Shown here: piece after piece, positions 25,760-38,253 of the stretch
How the letters are laid out: the number at the start of each line of letters is the position of its first letter
Numbering within the stretch: the stretch's first letter is position 1
Assembly (NCBI GenBank): GCA_020746875.1
Contig: JAGTJL010000006.1
Location: 496,001-560,000, forward strand
Origin: Rhexocercosporidium sp. MPI-PUGE-AT-0058
Lineage: Eukaryota > Ascomycota > Leotiomycetes > Helotiales
Reading direction: 5' to 3'
DNA: 64,000 nt
Translations under genes and position numbers: made by a program
The notes under the pieces: model-generated
Told to the model about the DNA's origin: nothing
Databases searched by the model: none
What the model saw: the letters and a program-made list of their open reading frames with translations, nothing else

Positions 25760-28700
25760 AATAAGTAATTTAATTATTACGACTAACACTACTAATCACT
25801 TTTTATTATAATTCTTATAGCTCGTCGCTTAGCGTTGTCGAACGCTAAACTGTGGCGAGGACGCACCTTTTATACCTTACAAAAGAGATAAAGATTAGGG
25901 CATAATAGTAAAGGCATATACTAAAACACTAAAAGCTCTCTTTTAAACGATAAAAAATCCCCTTAATACTTCGAATACTATTTACGCTTATAAATACCTT
26001 CCGATCGCACTTATAAGTCGTTTCGTAATAATAATATTAACATCCCAGTCGAGCTAAACAGTATGTTTGCAATAACTGCCTTTTAAATAATTTAGTATTA
26101 TTAACGCTGGACGTACAAGCTCGAAAGCCTGTAAATATAGTAATTATTAATACGTTATAAAGTTAAAGAAGCTTTTAAAAAACTTAAAGAGAGTTTTAGC
26201 CTTATAAGGCGATTTAATTAAATTAAGTCGATTATAACTTACGCTATAAAAGAGCAGAATCTAATCGAGCACTTATTCCTTATTAAATCTTATAAAGAAT
26301 TAAATAATAAGTTAAACGAAGTTCTTTTGACAAGCTATTCCGAAGCGTTAATAATCTTAATATATTAATAAGCTAGGCGCTAAAAATAATAACCCCTTAA
26401 GACACAATGCCGAAGTAAGCTCGTATAATAAGTCCCTAAAAGTAGTCGAAGACTAGAAATTCTTCCTTAATATTACTTAAATACTTTATAATAAAAAAGA
26501 TTTATTTTAATTAAAATAATTCTTAAAGTTACGGTAAATAAGCTATTAATTTAAAAAGAAGATATATAACGATTAAAAGGTTATACGTAATTAGACGACT
26601 TAAGATTTGAAGGAGCTTATAAAATTAAATGAATAAAATTAATTTATATACTTAAATGAATAATGGAGCGCGCGATAAGCTATAAGTTATTATGAGGGAA
26701 ATGAGTTATTATAATTGTCTTATATTAATAATAAAGATTATTAGATTTATTATTAATAGTATAAAAAGTTTATTTAAATATTAATAACTTTAATATAACG
26801 TATTTAGAAACGGAGCTTAATACTCTGAAACCGTAACAGTTAAGTTAAAAACGAGTAGAATAAGTACGATTAATAAGTTATAAATCTTTAGCTTTTTTAT
26901 ATCTTTCTTACGCTTTTAATTCTTTATATTATAAGTGTTTTATTTTTAATTAAATTATTAGTCCTCGGAAATTAGCGGTCGAGTTATCGTAAGCTTAAAG
27001 TTTAACGTAAAAGTTATTATTAGATTTTATAAGTTCTCTCGATCGACGGCTGCTAAGTCTGGGCCTTTATATTATTTAAGTATTAATAATAATAACTTAA
27101 TTAAGAGTAAAAGTATAAGATAGCGGATTAAATACCGTAATAAGCCGAGTTTATTTTAAGCTATTTTAAGCAACGTATCGAAGTGCTAAAGTAATAACGA
27201 CTTCATTTCCTTAGAGTTTTAATTAATTAATTTTAAAATAATAAAATAAGTAAAATCACTTTATACGAAAAGAGATTTTAACTAGTTTGAATTACACGCC
27301 TTTTTTTTAGCCGTTCCGAAATCTCGCTTATTAGAATTCAAATACCGCTATTATAATTCCGTCGCGGTAATAACTTTATAAAAGACTTAAATAAATAAAT
27401 AATATCTTATTATAAGTACTTAAATTATTTATAAGTATTCTTTTAACTTTATCTTTATAGAATTATCTTTCATTAAGTAAATTAATTAGACTTTAAATTA
27501 AGAGCTTCTTTTAGTTAAATATTAGTCCTTAGACCCCTAAACCGAGAATATTAATCGATTAAGAAAGAGCATTATTACTTCCGCCTTTAAGATATATTTG
27601 CTTTTTTTCTAGACTTAGAATCCGACTTAATTTGTATTAACTTATAAAAGTATTCGGGGTATGTTTTTATTACCTTTAGAGTTATTATAAAGTTATATTA
27701 ATATAAAGTTTTTTAAAAAAGAACTTTACTTTTAAATAAAAAAAGTTGCTTTAATAAGAAAGGACTTCCGGAAAGCTTAATATTATTAGTTTAAAAGTTA
27801 TTTGCGATATAATTAATAAAGGCTTAAAATAAGTAATAAGGTTAAAGATATTTCTTATTTTAATAAAGCGATTAAAGCTGCGCTTTTAATTTAAGTCTTT
27901 AAATTATATTAAAGAATTATTAAGATTTAGAAATTAACGATATCGAATAAAAAAGAACTTACTTTTAATCTTTTATCTCTTTTAATTAATTAATAATAAA
28001 AAGCAAGTCGACGAAAAGCGACAATAAAAGCGGTTTAAGATAGCTTATAACTTATTAAAGCTTTAAGAGTTGTTCTCGAGAAGCTTTTACCCCGTAACTT
28101 GCCGCTAAGAAAAGAAAAAGACCGCGAGGAAAACTAAGTAGCTCGAAGTTAATACATAAAGTATAATATTTCTTTTCTTTTTCTTTTAAATATAATAAAT
28201 CTCAGCCGCTTATAATAATTTATTTATTTATTAAAGAATAATAAGAAGATATAATAAGAAGTTATTAAAGCATTATTAGCGCTTTTATCTAATATAATAA
28301 CCGTTAAGATAAAAAGAAAAAAAATTACTTAAGACCGACTTCGTCGCTATTTAATATCGACTTATTAAAGAAATAAAAGTAAAAAAAAGAAAATAAAAAT
28401 AAAAAAGAGACTTAATTAAGTTAATAAAAGAAATGCTTTAATTAGCTTTTTTTTATTTTTTTATTATACTTCGAACCTCAAAGATAAGAAAACCGTCTTT
28501 TAATTACTTATTTACCTTTAACTTTATATATTTACGTATTCTTGCTTCTTTAATATGCCCTTAATATATTTCCTTTTATTTTTAATAACGATTAGGAAGT
28601 TAAGAAAGTTTATAAAAGATTTATTAAAATAAGGGTATAAAGAAGAAGCGAAGTCGTTGAAGACACGCTAGCTTAAAGTATAAGAGAATATCGACGAATT

Positions 28701-29212
28701 CGACGCGTTATAAGAATCGATCTTTATTTTATAAGAAAAGTCAGTTTTTATGCCGTAAAGAAAGGAGTCGAGAACTTATTTAAAATACTAATTATACGTC
28801 GATTTATTTTAAAAGAATTACTTTAATTTTATTAAAACTAAAGTTTATTTAAATATAATATTTAAAAAGGCAAATTTAAGCAATAAAAACGATATAATAA
28901 GTGCTAAGAGGTATAAAAAGATTAATGTAAATATAAAAAGACGCGTAAAGCCTCTTTAAAAGTATTATAAAAAAGAATAATAAAATTATTAAAAAAGAAA
29001 GAAAAGAAAAAGAATAATAAAATAAAAGACGATATTTAAAAGTATTAAGTAAGACGATTATTTACTTTTAAAAGTAAGATATAAATTACTTAATATTTAC
29101 TTATTCTTATTTAGATATATTTTCTTTTAAGTATTTAAAGCTTTAAAGTTATAATACTAGTTCTTATTTCTTTATTCGAAGTCGAGCATGAGTTTTTTAA
29201 AGAAAGGACGCA
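25760..29212. other. Unassigned degraded DNA inside the inner element
   Basis: About 3.4 kb lies between the end of the pol relic and the right LTR. It is as A+T-rich and stop-filled as the rest. Frames near 28.5-29.0 kb look faintly protein-like and Lys/Arg-rich, but no domain could be named. It could be an extra ORF or a further nested element with lost ends. Confidence 0.4.
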
Positions 29213-29493
29213 TGTAGTAAGGTTAACCTTAAAAGCCTATTTATCACGTAATTGAGTTATATCTTATTATATTTAAGATAGCTTTTAAAGTAATATTTTT
29301 AAACGATAATAACGATTTTTATTATTATAACTTTTCCTTTTTATTTAAATTATACTTTTCCTTTTCTTTAATAAATTATATTCTTTAAATATATAATATT
29401 TTTAATATTCGTTAAATAAGTATTTTTTATATTTACCTTCCGGCACTTGCTTTACTACCCTCTTATTATATGCTTAGTGTTTTCCCCTCCATA
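29213..29493 (+). repeat. Inner element right LTR (281 bp)
   Basis: It begins tgtagtaaggttaacc, the RIP-changed form of the left LTR start, and ends cccctccata. Immediately after it the outer element's sequence resumes. Confidence 0.85.
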
Positions 29494-29498
29494 ATATA

Positions 29499-32400
29499 CC
29501 TCAGACTAGAGCAGCGATATTATTATTATAACACTAGCCTTTTAATAAAAGTTAAAATTAAAAACTTATACTTTTAATTCTCGTGGCTTCTCGGGCGTTA
29601 ATTATAAAACTACGAATAAAATAATATATAAGTTAAAACATTTTATAAAGTTTAAAATAAGTGTTAAAAGTATTTAAAGAAAAGTTTATACTTTTATTTA
29701 AATATTTATTAAATCAAAAGATACGGAGTTAAGCTTATTACTTAGATTACTATAACTTCATTTTATTAATATCAAATTTAATATTCACAAGAGTATTCTT
29801 ATTATTAAAAACAATGTCGATCGAGAGAGACTAATTATTATTTAGGGACTTTTATTTGCGCCTTCTAAAGAGCTTAATTTCGTTTTATATTTAAAGGTTT
29901 TATCGCAACGCGATATTAATAACTTTATAATTAAATTTGCTAATTAAAAGTCTAATTAAGTTATTATTAATAATTCTAAGCTCGATTCTGATTCTCTTAA
30001 AAATAAGTCTTCATTAAATAATAAGATTAAAACGGAGTAGCTTTTAAAAAACTAAGTGCGCTATTTCGTCTTAAGAATAACGTTAAACTCATTATTAAGC
30101 TTAAAAGCTTATTAATAATATTATTAAACTTTTAACTTAAGTTATTTATTTAAAGCCCGCTTTATATTAAAGAATATCCTTAATCCTCTGAGCATTCATT
30201 AAAGTTTTCAAACTTAATAGTTATACTATTTAAGAGTTTTAAGCTCTAAGCACTTATCGCTTTTACTTATTATAAGAAGACTGCGTTTCTAAAAGCCGCC
30301 ACTTTTAGACTATTTTTCGGAAGAGCTACTTTAGCTTTTAAAGTATTATTAAGACTACTTTAAAGTAATTCCAGTTATTAATAGATATTTAAAAAGGCGC
30401 TTAGTCGTAACTTTCTAATATCTTAAAGTAATAAAATTAAACCTAAAAACAATTTAATATATTAAGCTATATTAGTTAAGTAGTCCAATATTAGTAGCAA
30501 TTAAATCTAGACTTTTATATTAGCATTTCCTACTGAGTATAAAATAATTAAATTACTTATTAAAGTAGTCTCCGACTAATAACTTAAAGAATAAATTATC
30601 AAGTCTACGTTAACCTTTAGCTTAAACATATTTTCAGATAAGCTTAAGAAAGTCTAGCAACTCCTATATACTTATTAAGAAGTTAACTTTATTAATATAA
30701 AAGATATCCCATATATCGACTTATATAAGCACAAAGCCAGAGTCTTAAGTAAAACTAAGCCTATCGTAAATAACGCTCTCAGAAAATATACGTTAATTAA
30801 ATTAATTTAGTTTAATAAAACTATTAATAAAAAAATAAAATACGGCATATTTAAGAGTACTATACTTTGCAACAGCTATTTATTTAATTAAAACTCTTAT
30901 CCTTATTTCGTTAAGAAAAGATTAGAATTTAAAGCTTTAAAAAAAAAAATACAAAATGACTTTTAACTATTCTAAAATTAAAAAGACTATTCTTAGTTAT
31001 ATAATAATTAGTATATTTAAGTGCTATAATTATCTTAATAACCTTAACTATTAAATCTTTCTATAGCTCAACTTAAAGTATATATATTAATTTATAAACT
31101 TTAACCTAGACTTCCGCTACTTTTACGCCTTTTTTACACTTAAATATAAGTAGCTCTAATTAACTAAAATACTTTAAGGAGTTAAAAGCTTAGCCTTTAA
31201 AATAAATAAGCTAATAAAAATAGTCTTAAGATTAATATCTTACTCCCAAGTTGCGGCTAAAGTTAAAGTTAACGATTCAGAACTTTTATTATTCTTATTA
31301 AGAGTTAAAAGAGAATTAATTAAAATACAAGCCCTTATATTTTATATAAACGATATCTTTAAAAGCTTTAAAGACTTTAATACGACCTTCGAGTTCCTAA
31401 AAGACTACTTACTGCCTAAATTATTATAATTAAAATTAAAGTTATTTTTTAAGAAGTGCTCTTTATTTATATAAGAAGTCTTAATGTTTAAAACGCGTTA
31501 TATAATTAAAGAAAAGATTAATATTAAATTCAAGAGATTAGTCAAGATTAAGGTCTAGCTAGTCTCAAGTAATGCCTTAAAGGTCCGGAGCTTCTTAAGC
31601 GCGATTTAAATCACTCGGCCTTAAATTAAAGACTTCGTTAAAATAGCCAGGCCCTTAAATAAGCTTATCGAAGACGTACCCTAAAAGTAAGAAGCACTAG
31701 AAAAGCTATTATTTAAGCTGCTTTAAGACTTATACTCTAATATAATAAAAAGGAATAAATACGACTTATTTAATACAATCATAATATATTCAGATATTAA
31801 TAGATATATAAGTAGCTATTATATTATATAATAAAGAAATAAAGAAAAAAAGATAATCTCACTTCTCTTCGATAGCTTTACTTTTATAAAAACTCAACGG
31901 AACTACAATATATATAAGCGGGAGCTTTTCACGATCGTTAAATTCTACTATAAGTATTATTATATATTTAAAAACGAAAAGACTAATACAATTCTTATAA
32001 ATTATTAACCTTTAACTTATTTCTTAAGCTTAATAATAATATAAGAAGGAATTTATATATAATAAGCCTCGGAGCTACGGCTATTAAATATTATTATCTC
32101 GTATATCTAAAGGAAAAGAAACAAGACTACTAATGCCTTATCCCGGATTATCTTTCTTAAAGAAGAGTATAATAAGGCAGATTTATTTAAATATAAAAAT
32201 AAATTACTTAAGTCTTTTAATCTTATTTAAAAATAAAAGAATAAAATAAATAATTATAAAAAGCTTATTAAAGAAATGTTTAAAATCCCTTAATTAAACG
32301 ATTCCTTTATAACTAAAGAGTTAAAAATAATATTCAGCCTAAAATTTATTATTAAGTTTATTAATTAAGAAAAAGAAAACACTTAGTTTATAGTAATTCT

Positions 32401-34226
32401 TTATATAATTAAAAGTTAATATTATAATATCTTTTAGTCTTTATTATTATTTATTAAAATCTTAATTACTTTAGAAGCTACTTTTGCAGATTTTAATTAT
32501 TTAGTTTAATTACTATTAAAGTCTAAATTAATTAACGTTATTATAGACGATATAATAAAAGCTTATTATAAGAGTCTTTAGTATTCTTAGGTCGCTTAAC
32601 TCTTAATTAATTAAAAGTTTTTAAATAAAATTAATTAAGTCTAGCGTTAAAGCTTATAATATAAGGCTATTAAATATAAGTAATAATATAATACGTTATA
32701 GTTTAAATAAAGAGGAGTATTCAAGACTTACTTAGTCTTTAGTTAAGTTACGGAAGCTTTAACAAATGCCTATAATAAAAGAGGTTATTTCGCAGTTATT
32801 ATTACGCTTAAAAAGCTAAGGCATATATATTAATCTATTATAATTAAAGATATAACTCTTTATATTACTAAGTGTTTTTAATACTTTAAGCACGGACTAG
32901 CTTAGAGATTACAACCTTTATCTAAGATATTTATATTTATTTTTATGAAATTACTCGGTATAGATTTCTGCGGCCTATTTTACGACTTACCGAAAAAGTT
33001 TAGATTTTTATTTATAATTATAGACTATTTTTTTAGGTTTATTTAAACTTATTCTTATATAATAATAGACTTTTTTAATGTTACTTAATACTTGGACTCT
33101 TTCTTTTATACCGATGGAATCTTAGTTAGCTTTTACGTTAACCTTAAAAGTCACTTCGAAAATATTGTAAAGAATTACGTAAGTAAGAAAGAAGTATTAT
33201 AGCTTAACTCTCTTTTGGCATTTAAGAAGAGTACCGAAATAATTAAAAAAGTAATAAATATAATATAAAGAGTAATAGCTAAGACTAGACCTTTATATGT
33301 ATCGAAGCTATAGAAAGTTACTTTAGAGATCAACTTAAGAAAGATTAGCTTCTTTAATTATTTTCTTTTTTACATTTATCGAGAATATTAGCTTCGATTA
33401 TTAATTGATTTAGCCTTTTTAGTATATTATATTTAAGTCCTTAATTAAGACTTAAATTATTAAGGCTTTTTAGACGAGTTATAAGAGGTAGATTTTAATA
33501 AAAATAAAAAGTAAAATAATATAATACTTAAGTACGTTAGGGCTTAAAATGCATTACTAAAGAAGGTTTCTACTACATCGGATTTATAGTAACAAAAACG
33601 TAAAAAGTATTATAACTTACGATTTTAAGGAAAAATAAGGAATTTCCCTTTAGGTTTTATGGCTATACTTTACGACTATATTACTGCTAATTAAAAGCTA
33701 CGTTTATTTTAAAGAAGACTATTTATTATTTTAGGAATTAGAGGAAAGTATAGGAGATTATATAAGTTGAGCCAGATTAACGATACCCTTATTCTTTGTT
33801 ATTTCTATATTAATTAGCTTAAGTCCTTTTACTTTAGGAATTTATATTTAATTACTAGGCTTAAAGAGCGTCTTCCAGCTTATTAGAACTTGCGAGTTAA
33901 GACTATTAGTTATTTATTACTTCTTGAGCTGTAGAAGAAGCGTGAGATGTAAATCTTATAGTAGTTTATTATTTTTGGCGTTTAAAGATCGGAATAAAAG
34001 AGTATAAGTTTAGAAAAAGAATTAATATTTATATTTATTTAAGTTATACTAGTATAATTAAAAGTAAAGGTTTACTTTATAATAAGGTTTAAAAGATTAA
34101 CGTTAAAAAAAATAATATTACTTTTAGAATTACTTTAGTTTAATATAAAGCTAGTTAAGCCTAGTCTATGTATTCTTTAAATTAGATTAAGAAGGTCTTG
34201 TGAGCGAGACTTACTATAAGGGGACT
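29499..34226 (+). pseudogene. Outer element pol relic (RT, RNase H, integrase)
   Basis: A reverse transcriptase remnant near 31.3-31.5 kb reads FYINDIFKSFKDF and later FFKKCSLF. Near 31.58 kb is a VRSFLSAI block followed by IARPLNKLI. The RNase H remnant runs from about 31.77 to 32.15 kb (RNYNIYKRELFTIVKFYYKY, then PLTYFLS, then ASELRLLNI). The integrase begins near 32.95 kb with LLGIDFCGLFYDLPKKF and IIIDYFFRF. The order RT, RNase H, integrase is Gypsy-type. There are many TAG/TAA stops at Trp or Gln positions, so no product is possible. Confidence 0.75.
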
Positions 34227-34357
34227 TGTAATGAGACTGTACGCAAAGGGGTTAGTTGGCGCACGGACTAGCTCTTAGAGCTTTTACTCTAAGGGGTAGC
34301 CTCTGCATTCTTAGTTAATACAACAACTCTTCCACCTCTTTAAAATCAACGTTTCTT
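34227..34357 (+). repeat. Outer element right LTR (131 bp)
   Basis: It starts tgtaatgagactgtacgcaa and ends in acgtttctt, matching 13562-13692 at equal length. It shows more A and T than the left LTR. Confidence 0.8.
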
Positions 34358-34468
34358 CTCTGTAGGACCTAAAATGGCCCTCAGCGCATGCTCAGGCTGA
34401 CTCTGCCGTGCGCTCAGGTTGCTCAGGCCCAGCTCCGGCCGAGCTCAGGGGCTGCTCACGTCCAAACA

Positions 34469-34514
34469 CTAAAACAGAACCAGCGGGAAAAAAAGTTGAG
34501 TCTGAATTTAGTGG
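34469..34514 (+). repeat. 48-bp dispersed repeat, copy 2
   Basis: It reads ctaaaacagaaccagcgg, an A-rich centre, then gaatttagtgg, in the same orientation as 3751-3798. It lies 112 bp right of the outer LTR in DNA that is no longer A+T-biased. Confidence 0.6.
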
Positions 34515-34599
34515 TAGTATACTCGCTCGCAATGCAGCCGTTTGAAGACCTGGTTATGAATGAAGAGATATTGCCAAAAACGTTCGAACTTGCCAGAAC

Positions 34600-37500
34600 T
34601 TAATCTTGCGATATCTGAAACGCTACACCTCCGCTAGGGATTGTTGTATTCCCTGATAGCCCACGTTTCTCCCCAATAGTGTAGGCGCCATTAAAAGGAG
34701 GCACAAAGATACAGGCAGTGTTGGCAGGAGCGTTGATTTCCAAACCCACATTTCCAGGAGAATCAGTGCTCCAAGCAGCATAAATGATTCCTGCAGGTGT
34801 TAGGACACCATGAACCCAGCTAGTATTGAATCCAGGAAGAGGAGCAAACAAAAACCTGCTATAACCAGGTACTGTAGGTCGAACTCCAAGGACGTGTTCT
34901 GTGAGGAAGGCAGTAGGGCCGCTTCCCCAGAAGTGACTCTGTCCAGTAAACAGATCTAGACCAGGATACGCGCTATCGGGACTCTAAAGAAAGGTAGCGA
35001 TTAGCAATAGATACCATGGACTCGTCCCGAAGAAACGAAAATTTAGTTATCAGTTTCACCTACTACATATTCCCAGTATGCCCCCGTGTAATTGTTATCC
35101 CTACGGACCATTGGTCCCCAACTCGCATCGAGCAAGTTTTGTGCAAGCTCTGTCTTTCCAGATTTGGCGAAACCTTCAAGAAGATAGCTAGAATAGTACG
35201 GATTGACGATTTGTGGCGTGTCAAAGAAGCGGGTGCTATTGATGTATCCAGCCGGAACTTGCAGAGCACCGAGCATTCCAATGAAGGCTTCTCGACGCTT
35301 AACTGTGCCAATATCGGCAAGGAGAACTTGGGCGACGTCGATCATATCATAATTACTGGCACCGAGAGTTGAAGCGTAGTAACTCCCTTGCATTCCATAG
35401 CAGATTGTCAATCGCTCTGCGCGAAAGTTCTGCTTGCTTGCGGTATAAGCTCGCTCTTCGGTTGTGCTGAAGATATTCCGCCATGTCCGCCATCTTCTCG
35501 AGGCCAAGGATCAGAGGAACCGTGTGGGCAGGCCCAAGTCCCTGACCCATCATCCCCTCTATGGGGATACCATTGGTACAGAATGGTGCCCCATATAATT
35601 GCGTTCCTTGGTCCAGTGACCGTGACACTGCGAAGCTCACAACAGCAACCATGTTGGTCCAGTTGTCCATAATGAACGAATCACTTCCAGACCTAACGAG
35701 CAGCAAATCAGCACTTGTTTCTATAAAAAATTTCTACGCTTTTGTTAAATACCTCATCCAATAATTGTAAATGATCTGCATTAAGTCAAACTGGTAGTCC
35801 ACTAGAAGAGGATCGAGGTTGGTTGTCCTGATAACTGTCCCTTCCATCTCCAAGGGGCTGAACAGGGTGCTTATTGGAACTTGTCCTGAAGATACTTGTC
35901 TCGAAAACACCTCCATGGTCGGACCTCCGACAAATTGATATTGGCCAGTCCCAATCATAACAGTCCTCGCAGAAACCAAGCAGTCACCCAGCCAGGAGTA
36001 GCGATCCCGCTTACTAGAGTCTGAGCACACTGTCTGATTATTTGTCTGGACACCGTATTCTACCAAGACATCTTCTGAGGTTATCGGATTGCTGTAGAAG
36101 TTCTCTCTAGTTGCGAGTGTCGCATTGACATTTCGTATGTATGCGGCTAGGTCTTGCCAAGGTCCAAAAGCGAATCCTTTGCTGGCCCCACCTGGTATGA
36201 AGGGATTTGCGTCCCCAAGGCCATAGGAGCTAATATTGAAGTGAGCGATTTCTACGTCGTCCAGGTAGATAGTGTATGTCTGATCTCCTGGCGAAACAGT
36301 CCGAATGGAATGCCATGTCTTCTCTGTGACATTCTTTTGGATTGAGAATGATTAAGTAGAGGGTTCAGGTAAGTTGTTTGCGACTCAACAAAATTCAATG
36401 GAAATCTATCCAGGACAAACCCAGGGAGACTTGTCTGATTTTGAAGCAACCACCTCTGCCTACAACAAGAGTATTAGGTGGTACCAGAGACCGATCAATA
36501 TTGCCGAAGGATCCCAAAGGATAATCGCTAGTGAGAATAACTAAAGAGGCCAGTGTTAGTGGCTAGTAAGTAAGGCCGAAGCATTTGAGACATACAATAA
36601 GGACCCGTAGCCTGAATGGCATCGATCTCATTTGTCAACTCGCCAGCCTGTGCCTCCGTAGCCAATCATTGTTTCAAAAGTTAACGTGTAGTTCCGCGCG
36701 TTGACAACTCGGGCTGTGCTAGTCGGCCTTTGTCCCCTGATATATGAACCCATATCGGTGATCTCCCAAGTTGATGTCTGACTACCAGGTGGGAAGCACA
36801 CTAGCTGTTGAGTCCTAGGTCCGAGTGCCCAAATATCGGTGTACGTAGAATCGCTAGAGGCAAAAGAGCCTTTGATTGCAGAAAGCTTTACAGAGAAACA
36901 TCAGTAGATGTAGAAATACCATCAAGAGGTGTAATCACCGGAGTTTGATCCACACTAGATATGAAGCCAACCTGGGAGATGCTCAATCCATTTCCTTTGA
37001 CCAGTCTAATGGACTGCCACCTTTGGGCTCCTTGAATAAAAAAGCCAGTAAGAAGACCGGTTTTAGTGATGTTGAATGTTTCAACACGGAAGGTTCCGGC
37101 TAGTCTATTGGCAAAAGCATACGGGCCATCACTTTAGAGGTGGTGGAGGCCGCTAAATTTTTTTATTAACTAAATTCTCCGGGAGAGAGGTATGGCTAAG
37201 AGATCCAGGACGAATAACTTACCTAAATGACTCACTATACTTGACTTCAATCTGTCAATAGCCACTGACTGAGGTAACATGGAAGAATGGCTTTCCCGCA
37301 ATGTCCATTCCATAGTCAACTAGAAACAGCCAAGAGTCTCTGAGTTATATGCTGAGTTAAATGTGGTGTGGTGACTTACGAGTGAACAAGTCGTTCGTGT
37401 TGTAGAAAACCATTCCAGCAGTTTTTCCCTCTTCCCCAGATTCTGAAATGCCTGATGCAATTGATGCTGGATAGACGTAAGTAGGGCCTGTCGGAGGCAA

Positions 37501-37677
37501 GTATTGTTGTTGTTTTGGAATGGAAGGCCATGGCGATGACGACGATGCATTTCGTTCATGTACAAAAGTCCCTGCCCAAGCCAGGTGAGAGCAGCAAATA
37601 GTGACGAACAAGCTACGAAGAACCAGTGTGAGAGACAAAGTCCCCCCCCCCCCCCCGCGTGGGCCGCCCCCACCCAC
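34600..37677 (-). pseudogene. GH78-like secreted glycosidase (alpha-L-rhamnosidase type), broken
   Basis: The gene reads right to left. First comes a signal-peptide-like LTLVLRSLFVTICCSHLAWA without an in-frame ATG, next to a C15 run at 37641-37655. Then come GPYAFANRLAGTFRVETFN, KRDRYSWLGDCLVSARTVMI (the SKRDRY block of the six-hairpin family) and GIPIEGMMGQGLGPAHTVPL. The last parts are NPYYSSYLLEGFAKSG and a C-terminus containing HFWGSGPTAFLTEHVLG. Several introns are visible, for example the 60-bp gtaagt to ttctag near 37320-37380. Lesions are an in-frame TGA at 37255-37257 (Arg CGA likely) and a TAA at 37134-37136 (Gln CAA likely). One-base shifts occur near 36633, 36455 and 35388. The enzyme would have removed rhamnose from plant polymers outside the cell; the family call rests on remembered motifs. 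Confidence 0.7.
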
Positions 37678-38253
37678 AATCCGGGGAACTTTGCCAGATT
37701 TAAGAAGTGGGGAGAACTTCCCCCCATTTTCTGCATGGCAAGAATTGTCGCCGCCTCGGCAAAACTAAACGGCATCGCTGGCCGGAATGGAGGAGGGGGA
37801 CATAGCCCACGTGCCGCTGACTTCAGACAGCTTAATGAAGAGGGGACAAGAAGCCGCAGAATTTATCAGTGGATACAGATACACTAAGAGCTCAATTCCC
37901 ATTCGTTCCTTGGGGCCGGCCGCATGGGGACGAGGGACGACCGCATCTTGCGGACTCGCAACGATCGCATGATACGAGAGAGATTCTAGGACTCTATGCA
38001 TGTAATGCTGGGAACCTCTGGGATCCCGATTGGCACCATTGCAACTCATGTCTTATGCCGGACCCAAATCCCACGTGTTGGGTCGTTGGGGAGGGGTCCA
38101 GGAGCCAGGTACTTGTTGCCAAGGGGTTCACGTCGCAGCAAATAAACGGAAAGTGGGCTGGTGGGGAACATAATTCAAGCCGGATCATAATATCATTGAA
38201 GTCTCAACTTTTCATTTGCATTGTTCATCCCGGAATTCAACGCAGATGTAACA
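37678..38253. other. Spacer between two divergent pseudogenes
   Basis: About 580 bp between the 5' ends of the glycosidase relic and the P450-reductase relic. Short open frames here have no support. The base composition is not A+T-biased, so the RIP-dense zone has ended. Confidence 0.4.

Larger units (their letters stand above)
16912..29493 (+). mobile_element. Inner Gypsy-type LTR retrotransposon nested in the outer element
   Basis: The 281-bp LTRs (16912-17192 and 29213-29493) have equal lengths and matching inverted tips: tgtggtgggg at the start, cccctccata at the end of the right copy. The outer element's sequence resumes on the far side (cctcagactagagc). Plus-strand remnants in pol order are visible from about 21.4 to 25.7 kb: an aspartic protease (LNSGVKVNYISYN-like, about 21470), reverse transcriptase (about 22.9-23.4 kb), RNase H and an integrase (about 24.7-25.2 kb). 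At 12.6 kb it is long; about 25.8-29.2 kb between pol and the right LTR is unexplained. All frames are broken by RIP-type stops. Confidence 0.8.
13562..34357 (+). mobile_element. Outer Gypsy-type LTR retrotransposon, RIP-degraded, carrying a nested element
   Basis: Direct repeats of 131 bp (13562-13692 and 34227-34357) bound the block. Between them the DNA is extremely A+T-rich and full of TAA and TAG stops. Excluding the inner element (16912-29493) leaves about 8.2 kb, a normal size for a Gypsy element. The left part (13.7-16.9 kb) would hold gag and the start of pol; the right part (29.5-34.2 kb) holds reverse transcriptase, RNase H and integrase remnants on the plus strand. Target duplications could not be fixed (CCCTG before and CTCTG after the LTRs is a candidate, with one RIP-type change). 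The element is inactive. Confidence 0.8.

Noticed and set aside
25810..25870. tRNA-like or hairpin element (cgtcgcttagcgttgtcgaacgctaaac)
   Set aside because: A short hairpin is possible, but no cloverleaf with T-loop and acceptor stem could be built. No tRNA was found in the window.
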